A stretch of 64,000 bases of DNA from Petaurus breviceps papuanus. Its lineage: Eukaryota > Chordata > Mammalia > Diprotodontia > Petauridae. The position numbers and the translations under genes are program-made. The stretch is from contig JAMXIF010001253.1 in NCBI GenBank assembly GCA_028583685.1, forward strand, positions 97,724,795 through 97,788,794. The letters are read 5' to 3'. Within the stretch, counting starts at the first letter, position 1. Every line of letters begins with the position of its first letter. Shown here piece by piece: positions 55,304 to 64,000 of this stretch. Under the pieces are notes generated by a model. It was not told the DNA's origin and ran no database searches. It saw nothing but the letters and a program-made list of their open reading frames with translations.

Positions 55304-55719
55304 TAATTATTATCTTACATGTAACTGGGAAATAAGATAGACAGGCACTGGGGCATAGAGATCCACCAAGCCCTACTGGAAAGTCGGAGTGGGGATGGGG
55401 CAAGATATGGGAGAGAGCAGATTGGAGGAGGGGATATTCAGCGGGATTGCTCTTTCGGGGTGGTGGGTAGGGGAGAATGGGGAGAAAATTTGTAACTCAA
55501 AATCTTGTGGGAATGAATGATGTAAAACTAAAAAATAAAAAAGAGGGAAAAATTAAAAAATAAAAAATAAAATAAAAAAATTTTTAAAAAGGTAATTGAT
55601 GACAACTGGTCATCAAGGTTATCAAAGATACCAACTTGGTAAAATAATAGTAGAATCAGCCAGGTAGTTACACCCTAATAGTTAGTAATACTAGTTAAAT
55701 ACATTGAAAATGTATACCA

Positions 55720-55880
55720 GGGGTGGCTAAGAGGCACAGTGAGTAAGAGCACCGGCCCCAGAGTCGGGAGGACCCTGGATCAGTTCCAGCCTCAGATATT
55801 TAACACCCACACAAAAAAAAACTGGCCATGTAACCTTGGGCAAGTTACCTAACCCAAATTGCTTTAAAAAAAAAAAAAAA
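55720..55880 (+). mobile_element. tRNA-headed SINE
   Basis: 'ggggtggctaagaggcacag', 'agtaagagcaccggccccag', 'gggcaagttacctaacccaa', then a poly(A) of about 15. 'gaaaatgtatacc' before and 'gaaaatgtatccc' after are the target duplication. Confidence 0.95.
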
Positions 55881-55899
55881 GAAAATGTATCCCATCCCA

Positions 55900-57790
55900 A
55901 GGATCAAGTGCACCATATTTGGTTCAAGGGCACCATTTTGAATAGCTACCTGATTACTAGAGACTTCAGGAACTACAATATAGATAATATATTGTTATAA
56001 TAATGCTCTATCTCTGTTGACACTATTTCATATACTCACAATTTTTTTCACTTTGTAAAAATATAATAAGTCAAATAATTATACAGTCACTAAACATGGA
56101 TGTATAAGATGGTAGCATAGTAAATAATAATAGAAATAATAGCAAGATATGAGCTGGTAGCTAAAATTATACAAAAGAAGCTTGCTATTTTTCATGGACT
56201 TACTGACAGATGACAAGTCTTCATACTACAAATACAGTCTTCAAAATATACTTTGAAAACTCAACTGATAAATTGAATTGAACTGGAATACATTGCCTCA
56301 GATGAACTGTTGCCCACAGTCACCAAGATATAATATTGATTCATAAAAACTTAAGAAAAATTATTTTAATAGATGTCACTATTTAATAGATAAGACTATA
56401 CGACAAATTCTTATGTAACATTCTGCCCCTTTTGTATGTGAACACTTTAGTTGCTGAAAGGGGCAGAAAAGAACTTTTGCATACAAAAAATTATTTTGAA
56501 AATCCACTTGCAAAGAAACAGTTTCTCTGATAAGATGTAAGGAGAGACATAGACTGAAATTCACATGCATGTGCATACAAACATACATATACACACATGC
56601 ATACACACTCTAGATGAATTACTGAGAGGACCTTTCTGAGGATAAAGAAATGATTGAAACTGTGGAAACCTTATGCTCATTTCCAAGTGACTGTTTATTT
56701 GTTTAATTTGAGAGATTATAACTGACAAGTTAGTAAATCATAAAAATAGTTTTGAAATTATGGGAAGATTAAATAAAAACTGTTGAGTTTATAGCTGATC
56801 GAAAAGTAGATTTTTACTTAATAAAAGATAAACAAGTCAATGACCACCAGTAAGCTCTGATGTGAGGCACTGGAAGTGATTAAGACAAAAGAAACAGAGT
56901 TAATAAACCAGCTAAAAACAGTTGGAAAAGCCAACTGGAGAGTCAACTGACAGGAAGACTTTAGCTGCTGTGCTGGGAGCTTGATGATTGGAAGAGAGGC
57001 AATGTTTTGCAAATCAGCTGCAGAAAAGGTCCTGACACTTGCCAGGAAGCTCATTAGAAGAGAGATCAACTTTAATACAGTTTGAGCTATTGCCCTCCAG
57101 CACCAGCTTTAGTTTGAGATGGGTAAAATCTCCCAGAGGTGGCTCCTCTCCACTTTCTGACTCAAGAGGAAAAAATAAAAGGGATAAGAAAGGATTTGCA
57201 GCAGCTTTTCTGTGAGAAGATGCTAAGAGATTGTTGAAAAAAAAGCACAATCCTGTTAAGAGTTGGCTGGGTTTGTCTGCCTTAATCAAAAATTCAACCT
57301 GAGAGACTTTGCAGTTATATGGTTTAAGGAAGTTGCTTGCTGAATTTCTCAGTGCCCTATTAAGGGTGATTGTGAATTAAAAGAGCTTGTTACTGCTTTA
57401 TCTGTTCAAGGGCAGAAGAATGAGTTTGCCCATCAAGAGAACAGTAAGAATCAGAAGAAAGGCAATTTCAAGCAATTTCAATAAATTGCTTCTAAGTGAT
57501 AAAGGACATCAAAGTCTACAGCCCAGAGTTGTTGAGTTGCCACAAGCATGTGGATTTCCCCACACATGTACCTCCCTACTAGATTTCTCTAAGTGTGTGC
57601 ACACTGTCCCCAAGGGACACAGCATGTATTGGTGTAAGAGCATGAATTAAGTTTGTGAGTGGATTGTGATATGTTGTTGACTGTTACTGCATTTGCTTTA
57701 TATTGAATAATTATAAAGTTATCATAATTCTTGCTTTTGTCTTATTGTTCAATAAATGTTTTATGTTTAAGACATAATGGTGTCATGGTG
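55900..57790. other. Single-copy-looking DNA; possible old LTR-like block
   Basis: No named repeat. 56850-57660 is less AT-rich and has several mid-length frames on both strands (83-91 codons) without domains. A 35-nt phrase at 57352-57386 recurs at 58984-59018 with four mismatches. A TATG/CA microsatellite lies at 56563-56610. Confidence 0.4.
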
Positions 57791-57796
57791 ACTGAC

Positions 57797-57832
57797 TGTA
57801 TAATAATAATAATAATAACAATAATAATAATG
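57797..57832. repeat. (AAT)n microsatellite
   Basis: About eleven AAT units with one interruption. Confidence 0.93.
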
Positions 57833-58200
57833 TGGAAATATGTTTACCTGATTGCACATGTTTATAATCTATGTCAGATTCCCTGCTGTCTTAGGTAGGG
57901 AGTTTGGGAGGCAGGGAGGTTGGGAGGGAGGGAGGGAGAAAAAAATTGAAACTCAAAATCTTATTTAAAAACGAATGTGGGGGGTGGCTAGGTGGTGCAG
58001 TGAGTGAATAGAGCACTGGCCCTGGAGTCAGAAGTACTTGAGTTCAAATTTGACCTCAGACACTTAACACAAAATTAGCTGTGTGACTTGGGCAAATCAC
58101 CTAACCCCAATTGCCCTACCTTCCCCCCCCAAAAAAAACCCTCCCAAAAAGATGAATGTTGAAAGCTATCTTTACATCTAATTGGAAAAAATAAAATAAC
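57833..58200 (+). repeat. L1 3' terminus, sense, split by a SINE
   Basis: 'gtggaaatatgtttacctga', 'ttgcacatgtttataatcta', 'tgtcagattccctgctgtct', a GGGA-rich tract, 'gaaactcaaaatcttattta', then after the SINE 'gaatgttgaaagctatcttt' and 'acatctaattggaaaaaata'. This is the marsupial L1 terminal block. Confidence 0.85.
57977..58145 (+). mobile_element. tRNA-headed SINE in L1 3' end
   Basis: 'ggggtggctaggtggtgcag', 'ctggagtcagaagtacttga', 'cctaaccccaattgccctac', A/C-rich tail. Flanks 'acgaatg' and 'atgaatg' resemble a target duplication. Confidence 0.92.
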
Positions 58201-58209
58201 TACCAAATA

Positions 58210-58275
58210 ATTATAGATAGCATGTATATAATGCTCTAAGGTTTACAAAGCACTTTACAAAAGATCTCATTTAAT
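58210..58275 (-). repeat. CORE-SINE tail, antisense, first part
   Basis: 'atgctctaaggtttacaaag' and 'cactttacaaaagatctcat' are the antisense CORE-SINE tail. The rest of the element resumes at 58630 beyond an L1 insertion. Confidence 0.8.
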
Positions 58276-58625
58276 ATAATACACAGTAACAGCAATATTG
58301 TAACAATGATCAACTGTGAGAGGTTTAGCTACTCTGATCAATACAGTGATCCACAACATTTTCAAAGAACTCATGATGAAAAATGCCTTCTACCTCCAGA
58401 GAGAGAAATGATGAATTCTGAACGCAGATTAAGCATATTTTTTTCATTTTCTTCATTTTTCATGCTTTTTTGGCAATATGGATAATATGGACATTTATTT
58501 TGCATGACTTCACATGTATAATGGGTATCACATTGCTTGCCTTCTCAGTGGATGGGAGAGGGGCTAAAGTGAGGAAAAGAATTTGGAACTCAGAATTTAA
58601 AAAATGAATATTATTTTTAAATAAA
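58276..58625 (+). mobile_element. 5'-truncated L1 inserted into the CORE-SINE
   Basis: 'gatcaactgtgagaggttta', 'gatccacaacattttcaaag', 'aactcatgatgaaaaatgcc', 'cagagagagaaatgatgaat' and 'atgacttcacatgtataatg' are the last 350 bp of an L1. 'gatctcatttaat' before and 'aatctcattttat' after are the target duplication. Confidence 0.85.
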
Positions 58626-58629
58626 TCTC

Positions 58630-58802
58630 ATTTTATCTTTTTTTTTCATTTTATCTTTACAACAACCCTGGGAAGTAGGTTATTTTCTCCATTTTATTGG
58701 CAGACATGTTAACTGACTTGCTCAGTCACACAGCTAGTGAGTGCCTGAAACCATACTTGAACACAGATCTTCCTAATTCCACATCAGTATTCTGTACTAG
58801 CT
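58630..58802 (-). repeat. CORE-SINE, antisense, second part
   Basis: 'acaacaaccctgggaagtag', 'ctccattttattggcagaca', 'ctcagtcacacagctagtga' and 'acacagatcttcctaattcc' complete the element begun at 58210. Confidence 0.82.
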
Positions 58803-58804
58803 GG

Positions 58805-59290
58805 AAGGATTTCATAGGTTTCAGTTGAGTAGTAGGAGTATATACCTTGAACTATAGGACCCTTAGACCCTATGAGAGCTTGAGTTGTAGCTGTATGGTG
58901 GCAGTTTCTGTTTGGGAACCTCAGATCTTCCAATATGAGAGCAGGGTAGGGTGAGCCAACCCAAAGAGGAGGGGTAGTCATTGGTGCCCTATTAAGGGTG
59001 GTTGTACATTAAAAAAGCATGGCCTACAATCAAAATCTCAAAGCTACAGATAATTAGAAGCTTTCAAATTACAGAGACATAGCCAAAAAATCAAAAGCAT
59101 GTGAAAACAGGATGAAATATTTATTGGTTCCATCATCTGCCTATGCAATAGTTTGCATAACATTTAATGTAAAATAAAATTAACAGGATAGTGAACCAAG
59201 ATCATTTCTATTTAAATCTCATCAAATAAGATGAGAAGAATGATTTTTGATAATAACTCAATTAGTTCATCCTGACCAATCTTCAAGGTC
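58805..59290. other. No gene or named repeat
   Basis: Single-copy-looking; contains the second copy of the 35-nt phrase (58984-59018). No domain-bearing frame. Confidence 0.45.
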
Positions 59291-59299
59291 ACTGTGGTT

Positions 59300-59540
59300 C
59301 ACTGAGAGGCAACATTGCATAATGTGTAGAGCATTGGACTTAGAATAAGGAACCTGACTTCACATCATGCCTTAGATTCAAACAAGATGTGTGATCATCG
59401 TTAAGTAATTTAACCTCTCAGAGTTTCCGTTTCCTGACCTAGAAAATGGGGATAAGCATATACCACCTACCTAATGGGGATGTTCTGAGAAAAGTGAGTC
59501 CATAACAATAGTTAAAACACAAAGCAGTAAGTCATCCTCC
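59300..59540 (+). repeat. CORE-SINE, old
   Basis: 'ttgcataatgtgtagagcat', 'tggacttagaataaggaacc', 'gtttcctgacctagaaaatg' and 'gggataagcatata' in order, diverged. Confidence 0.7.
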
Positions 59541-59549
59541 CTATTCCAG

Positions 59550-61045
59550 GTGCAGCCCAGTCCTCTAATCTGGTGTTGACAGGGATGCTCTCAGTGATCA
59601 GACCATAACAAGGTTACATGAATCTCCATCCATCATTCTTTCCCTATCTATATTTGCTTCTTGCTAACCAGATGTACTTCACCTTTTAGTTTTTTTAGAA
59701 TACTGACATGAAATGTTAATATCAAAATTTCAAGAGCTAGGTATGGTGGGTGTCCTGTCAAAGAAGCAGGCTCTAACATGAGGGGAAAAAATGCCTTTAG
59801 CAAAGTATCATATCTTTTCCAACTGTCAAGTAATGTTCTTCTCAGTCTTGAAAAGGTCAAATAAAGGCTCTACATTTTACTGTATTAAGGAGACCAAAAT
59901 ACAAATTTCAAATTCCTTATTCTGATGAAAGTTTACATTGTCTACTGAGGGAATGATCAGGTTCCTGGTTGGAAGTAGAGTAAAGGTCTCCCCTGTCACC
60001 AACTTCACCTGCTTCTTTTAATGGCAACCAAAGGAGCAGTTTGAAAGAATTCTCTTCACCTGGGTCTAACCAGATTCTTTGCAGTTTTCCTAAGTGAAAT
60101 TCCCAGGATGATCTGAAGGTGACTCAGACTAGTGAACCAGAAATATTAAAAAGAATCTCTGAGAGTAACTCAGATAGGAATTTAGACTAAGCCTGGGATC
60201 CCAGGTGACAAAAAGACAAAAGAAATTCCAAGGACAGACTTTGAAATCCCACTAAAATTCTAGAGATATTCATCAAGGTGCAATTAAATGACATTTATAT
60301 CATAAAAGAGCTATATGTATATAGTTCCTGAAGCTATCAAACTAATCCCACCACCACTGGGGGTGTAGGGGAGGGCAACGTAGAGAGTCACATCACAACA
60401 GAAGATCTGCAGATGGCGGCAAATAGCAACTGGATAAAGAAGCTGTCCTACAGGTAATAAACAGCAGAAGGTGACATTAATTTGGTATAATAAGGGCTTT
60501 AATAAATGCTCGTTGACTGATTTGAAGGACAGAGACACTATAATGATATCAGCAGAAAAAAATGGGTGATTCTTTAGCCTTAGAAATATGAATTCCCTTG
60601 TCAAGAATGTTGCTGACATGTAAGATGCTTTGTATATATACTTCTGGTTACAGATGTTCCTAATGTCTGTTCTTCCCACTGGTGGAATGTGCACCCCCTT
60701 GTTTATGAAAGATATTTTTATTATTACTGGTTTTGTTATGCTATTTTATTAAATTTTGTGTTGTTTTTTAATGTGTTCTATATCATTTGGTCAGTCTAGT
60801 AAAAATGAATGAATACATAAGTGAGGGCCTGTGAGCTATGGTTTTGAGTGGATGCTAACCCATAAAATTACTTGAACTTTGAGTAGCTTTCTGGGACTTC
60901 ATATTTGAGAGAAGATCTGGGTGCTTTATCTATGATAACAATTCACCCAAGTCTCAATGATCCATATTTACAGTGGCATACTATTTCCCTAACAAAAACT
61001 TGGTACAATGGACTGATTAAGGATATTCCTTTGGAAAAGTCTCAT
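59550..61045. other. No gene; one L2-end scrap
   Basis: 'agggctttaataaatgctcg' then 'ttgactgattt' at 60485-60525 is an L2/CORE-SINE terminus. The 127-codon minus frame at 60694-60311 overlaps that scrap and shows no domain, so I do not call it a gene. Confidence 0.5.
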
Positions 61046-61060
61046 TAAAACTATATTATC

Positions 61061-61220
61061 GGGGCAGCCAGGTAGCACAGCGAGTAAGAGCACCGGCTCC
61101 AGTGTCAGACTGACCTGGAGATCAAATCCAGGGCTCAGACACTCAGCACCACACCCAGAAATAATAACTGGCCGTGTAACCTTGAGCAAGTTACTTAACC
61201 CCGATTGCTTAAAAAAAAAA
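61061..61220 (+). mobile_element. tRNA-headed SINE with perfect 14-bp target duplication
   Basis: 'ggggcagccaggtagcacag', 'gtaagagcaccggctccagt', 'cagacactcagcaccacacc', 'cagaaataataactggccgt', poly(A) tail. 'aaaactatattatc' at 61047-61060 and 61221-61234 is the target duplication. Same subfamily as 4495 and 46834. Confidence 0.97.
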
Positions 61221-61234
61221 AAAACTATATTATC

Positions 61235-61565
61235 TTCTCTTCTGAATTCAGAATAGACTCAGAAAATCCAAATAATGTGGTTGTCATATCTCTTCTTGGA
61301 AATAGAAATGGCAAGGATAAAAAAATCCCAGATAATTAAAAAACTATCTTTGGTCACTCATTTTGACCTCTTATCTCTAAACCTTTTACCAGTCACAAAA
61401 ATTACTGATTTCAGTGTTTTCTCTTTCTATCCCATATATACCTTATTTCACTGAGATTTTAACATCTGGGTTTTATATGAGTTTAGTTGGAAAATAACCC
61501 TCTCCTTGATAGTTATAGCATTTAATGTAGAGGGGTAGAACTGGACTCTAGATTATAATATCCTT
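61235..61565. other. No gene or repeat recognised
   Basis: AT-rich stretch without a domain-bearing frame. Confidence 0.45.
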
Positions 61566-61567
61566 GA

Positions 61568-61665
61568 GGATGGAGAACATAACACATGGCTTTTTCATGA
61601 CACCCACAGACTACACTTAATACAATGCCTCAGATAGGTACTGAGTAAATGTCTCATCTATCAAT
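61568..61665 (+). repeat. L2 3' end fragment, sense
   Basis: 'gaggatggagaacataacac', 'tacaatgcctcagataggta' and 'ctgagtaaatgtctc' give the L2 terminal order. Confidence 0.6.
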
Positions 61666-61699
61666 TCCAGTCACGCCCTTGTGGTGCCTCATGCTTCCT

Positions 61700-61912
61700 A
61701 CTTCTTGAGATGCAGTGTTGTATAGTCTTAAGTCAAAGGATTTAGGTTCAAATCTTCCCTTATACAGTCACTTATGTCTTCATGACCATGATTATCCTCT
61801 CAGAGCTTCAGTTTCCTCAGTTGTTAAAATGAAAATAAATCACTACCTACTTCACAAGAGTACAGAAAGTGCTCTGGAAACTTTAAAGTGCAGACAAATG
61901 TGAATAATTATA
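61700..61912 (+). repeat. CORE-SINE, old
   Basis: 'gatgcagtgttgtatagtct', 'aggttcaaatcttcccttat', 'cagtttcctcagttgttaaa', 'actacctacttcacaagagt' and 'aactttaaagtgcagacaaa'. Confidence 0.75.
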
Positions 61913-61914
61913 TG

Positions 61915-62715
61915 GATACAACTATTCCTACATACTAAAAACAAAAACCCCAAATTAACACTTCATTTTTTAATGTATTTTATGAGTATATTTTAACCGA
62001 AGATGACAGAGTAGTTGTCCAGGTGTTCATGTTACTAAATGTTAATTCTAAGATGTGAAAACAGATTTTAAACAATTCTCTTTCAAAATACTCTTTTCCC
62101 AGCAGACAACTAGATCAGTCAAACCCTTCATTTTGACTTTAGAAAACTAACTACATGGTGCCTCAAGGTTAATAATTACTGCTATTGTTAAATATACCAT
62201 TGGCAGATGGTGGGAGGAGGAGTCAAGATCATCAAAGCCCAAGTTTTTTTCAGTTTTATCTTTTGAACAATAGACTGAAAGAGTGATTTTTATGTTAGGA
62301 AATTTGCCTTTGAGTACATTCACTAAACAAACGGGAAAGTGACTTGAAGAAAGTTAGGCAGAGAATTATAGCTTTTGAGAACACTCACTTTTTAAAATAT
62401 TGTACCTGTTCTTAAAATAATTACTATAATTGCTTTTGCATATACTCTACAGTTAAAATTCACACTGAATTTTTTTTAATCCATACTGAGGCACATTTTT
62501 TCCAATGAGATGAATGTTCTAAAGTTCAGAAGAGCCTACAGTCTGATTGGCTGCATTCATTCTACAAGTCACTGTGAAGCCTCCCATGCCCCCTTCCACT
62601 GCCCAAAAATCTCAACAATAGGCAACCATCTTCCCAACATTCTCTGCTGGCACTTGCCCAAATCTAGAACTTTCAAAACCATCTTCTAGCAGGGATGGGG
62701 AGGGCTTAGAAGGGT
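61915..62715. other. No gene or repeat recognised
   Basis: AT-rich single-copy-looking stretch with T-runs. Confidence 0.45.
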
Positions 62716-62717
62716 CA

Positions 62718-62850
62718 GCTGGGTATAGTGGAAGAAACACTGAATTCAAGAGACCTGGATTTGAATCCTGGCTCCAACATTTACTTGACGTGTGACCTTG
62801 GACATTAGTTAACATCTCAGCACCTGAATTCCTCATATATATATATATAT
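62718..62850 (+). repeat. CORE/MIR-type SINE ending in (TA)n
   Basis: 'ctgggtatagtggaagaaac', 'gacctggatttgaatcctgg', 'gacgtgtgaccttggacatt', then a TA run at 62836-62852. Confidence 0.75.
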
Positions 62851-63189
62851 ATGTAACAGGGCTTTAACACATGCCCAGATGACTTAATATGGAGGCATCT
62901 ACATAGTAGATGCCAGGGACCTGCCTCCAGGGGAAAACATTCTGTATTCCCTTCAACATGGATAGAAATAGCCTCTTTCTATGTAGCTGGACCGATCAGG
63001 GTCTTTAAAACTACCAGACTGAGACATAAAGCCAGGGGAGCTTTGGACTTGCTATGTAAGAACTGAGTTAAACTGTGGGTAGTGTGGAAATTTGTTTTGT
63101 TTATACATATTTGCTACAAGGGTTTTGTTTTTCTTTCTATTTCAACAGCTGGATGAGCAAGGGGAGGGAGACATTTTGATCATTGAAAA

Positions 63190-63560
63190 ATTCATTTTTA
63201 AAAAGGGACAATATTTAAAAATCATTGAACTACCTAAAAACCATTACAAAAAAGAGCTTAGATATAGTATTTCAAGAAATCTTGAGATGAAATTGCCCAT
63301 ATTTCTTACAACCAGAGAGCAAAATGAAAATAATTATATCCACTGGTCACCTCTTGAAAGACACTCTAAAAGGAAAACTCTCAGGAATGTCACAGCAAAA
63401 CTCCAGTCCTTCAAGGTTAAAACTACAAAGAAGCCAGAAAGAAAGAGCTTAAATATTGAGGAACCACAGTCAGGATCACACAAGATTAGAAGTTACAACA
63501 ATAAAAAAGCAGATAGCATCGAATACAACATTCCAAAAGAAAAAGATAGAGATTTACAAC
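63190..63560 (+). pseudogene. L1/HAL1 ORF1 RRM-region fragment
   Basis: An open frame (63092-63616) includes LKIIELPKNHYKKELRYSIS, then IHWSPLERHSKRKTLRNVTAKLQSFKVK. It aligns with HAL1/L1 ORF1 LKIIGLPESHDQKKNL ... IHRSPIEKDRQKKTPRNIIAMF. The frame is open over this part but much diverged and lacks coiled coil and C-terminal domain; the codons before 63180 are unrelated flank. An old retrotransposon remnant rather than a host gene. Confidence 0.75.
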
Positions 63561-63724
63561 AAGGTTTTCTTATAATTCTAGTTGCTTCTAGGCTTGTTCC
63601 TAATAATCTAGCTTGACTAAACTCACATCCATGCCAAATATGTGTAAAATTATTCTCAGCAAATCTGATTGTAATCCTATAGGAGAAAAAAAATGAAACA
63701 GAGGACTTCTAAGTATTTCTTTTT

Positions 63725-64000
63725 TTTATTTTTTTATCAAATATTTTATTAACTTCTAGTTTACATCATTCATTTCCGCAAGATTTTGAGTTACAAATTT
63801 TGTCCCCATTTTTCCGCTTCCCACCACCCCAAAATAGAGATCTCACTGGATATCCCCTCCTCCAATCTACTCTCACCAATATCTTCTCCCATACCCCCTT
63901 GTAATGTAATGTAAAGCAAAGGCAACTTCCCAAGGTTCAAAATACCAGCATAGGTGCTCTCCATTTTATTCAGTGACAAACCAAGAACAGAGAAGATCAA
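63725..64000 (-). mobile_element. HAL1/L1-family 3' end, antisense, cut by the window edge
   Basis: The plus strand starts with a T-rich tail, then 'ttctagtttacatcattcat', 'gcaagattttgagttacaaa', 'cccaccaccccaaaatagag', 'tatcccctcctccaatctac', the exact reverse of the terminal block of HAL1 copies 1 and 3. The match is clear to about 63905. The element continues beyond the window, so it could be an L1 or a fourth HAL1. Confidence 0.85.

Larger units (their letters stand above)
52065..55590 (+). mobile_element. HAL1 retrotransposon, copy 3, carrying a solo LTR
   Basis: The L1-type start 'ggggcagagccaagatggca' opens a 5' UTR; ORF1 and a 3' UTR follow, with the family's terminal block ('gaaaatttgtaactcaaaat', 'cttgtgggaatgaatgatgt') and an A-rich end. 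Without the LTR it is about 2.98 kb, as copy 1. No ORF2. A TATG tract lies at 54008-54035 and a long TA run at 55240-55298. Confidence 0.9.

Noticed and set aside
37821-55590. The three HAL1 copies at near-equal spacing (about 7.1 kb) as a tandem or segmental duplication
   Set aside because: The DNA between them differs (L1, GATA and MAR1 in one interval; single-copy DNA, MAR1 and 7SL in the other), and copy 1 has its own target duplication.
60311-60694. 127-codon minus-strand frame
   Set aside because: It overlaps an L2/CORE-SINE terminus and shows no domain.
62853-63117. A second solo LTR ('tgtaacaggg' to 'tttgctaca')
   Set aside because: TG...CA-like ends exist, but I find no target duplication, no convincing TATA or poly(A) order and no relative in the window.
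63092-63616. 174-codon frame as a host gene
   Set aside because: The middle is an L1/HAL1 ORF1 RRM remnant and the ends are unrelated flank.

Overview
The window is nuclear DNA of a marsupial mammal. The evidence is the repeat content: dense tRNA-headed SINEs with the marsupial head (box-like 'gggcagctaggtgg', then 'gagtcaggaggacctgag'), MAR1-type CORE-SINEs with the tail 'ggcaaaccactccagtat', many old L2 and CR1/L3 LINE remnants, a marsupial-type L1 3' end, and ORF1-only L1 derivatives (half-L1, HAL1). Species cannot be fixed by eye; opossum or an Australian marsupial (a dasyurid is possible) would both fit. No host protein-coding exon, functional RNA gene, CpG island, CRISPR array or operon-like structure could be supported. 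This is intergenic or deep intronic DNA, and the longer open frames are chance frames or LINE remnants.

Layout. 1-2000 is mostly single-copy DNA with microsatellites. 2.0-8.3 kb is a mosaic of old CORE-SINEs, CR1/L3 (3640-4200, minus) and two opposed L2 fragments (5.55-7.84 kb). 8.56-16.19 kb is one nearly full-length old L1 on the minus strand, from its 5' end at about 16.19 kb down to a 3' end, interrupted by a plus-strand L1 3' segment and two SINEs. 16.62-17.63 kb is a kilobase-scale inverted repeat whose arm also occurs alone at 4.2, 18.4 and 51.6 kb. 17.7-36.6 kb is SINE/L2/CR1 mosaic with a TA-flanked terminal-inverted-repeat MITE (28187-28607), a hAT-like end (29.6-29.9 kb) and an RTE- or R4-like LINE on the minus strand (35.3-36.6 kb).

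The main structure lies at 37.8-55.6 kb. Three HAL1 copies sit in the same orientation (37821, 45012 and 52065). Each has an L1-like 5' end, an ORF1 with coiled coil, RRM and C-terminal domain, and no ORF2. Copy 1 sits inside an older L1. Copy 2 carries a SINE with a 14-bp target duplication and has an unusual 3' end. Copy 3 carries a 539-bp solo LTR with a 5-bp target duplication. A 7SL RNA retropseudogene lies at 51.1-51.4 kb on the minus strand. 55.9-64 kb is single-copy DNA plus SINEs and L1 ends.

Nothing here is a co-operating gene set. The useful content is the nested-insertion record, the HAL1 lineage, the inverted-repeat family and a few repeat-free, homeodomain-motif-rich stretches (about 48.9-49.4 kb and 34.6-35.0 kb) that could be conserved regulatory DNA.
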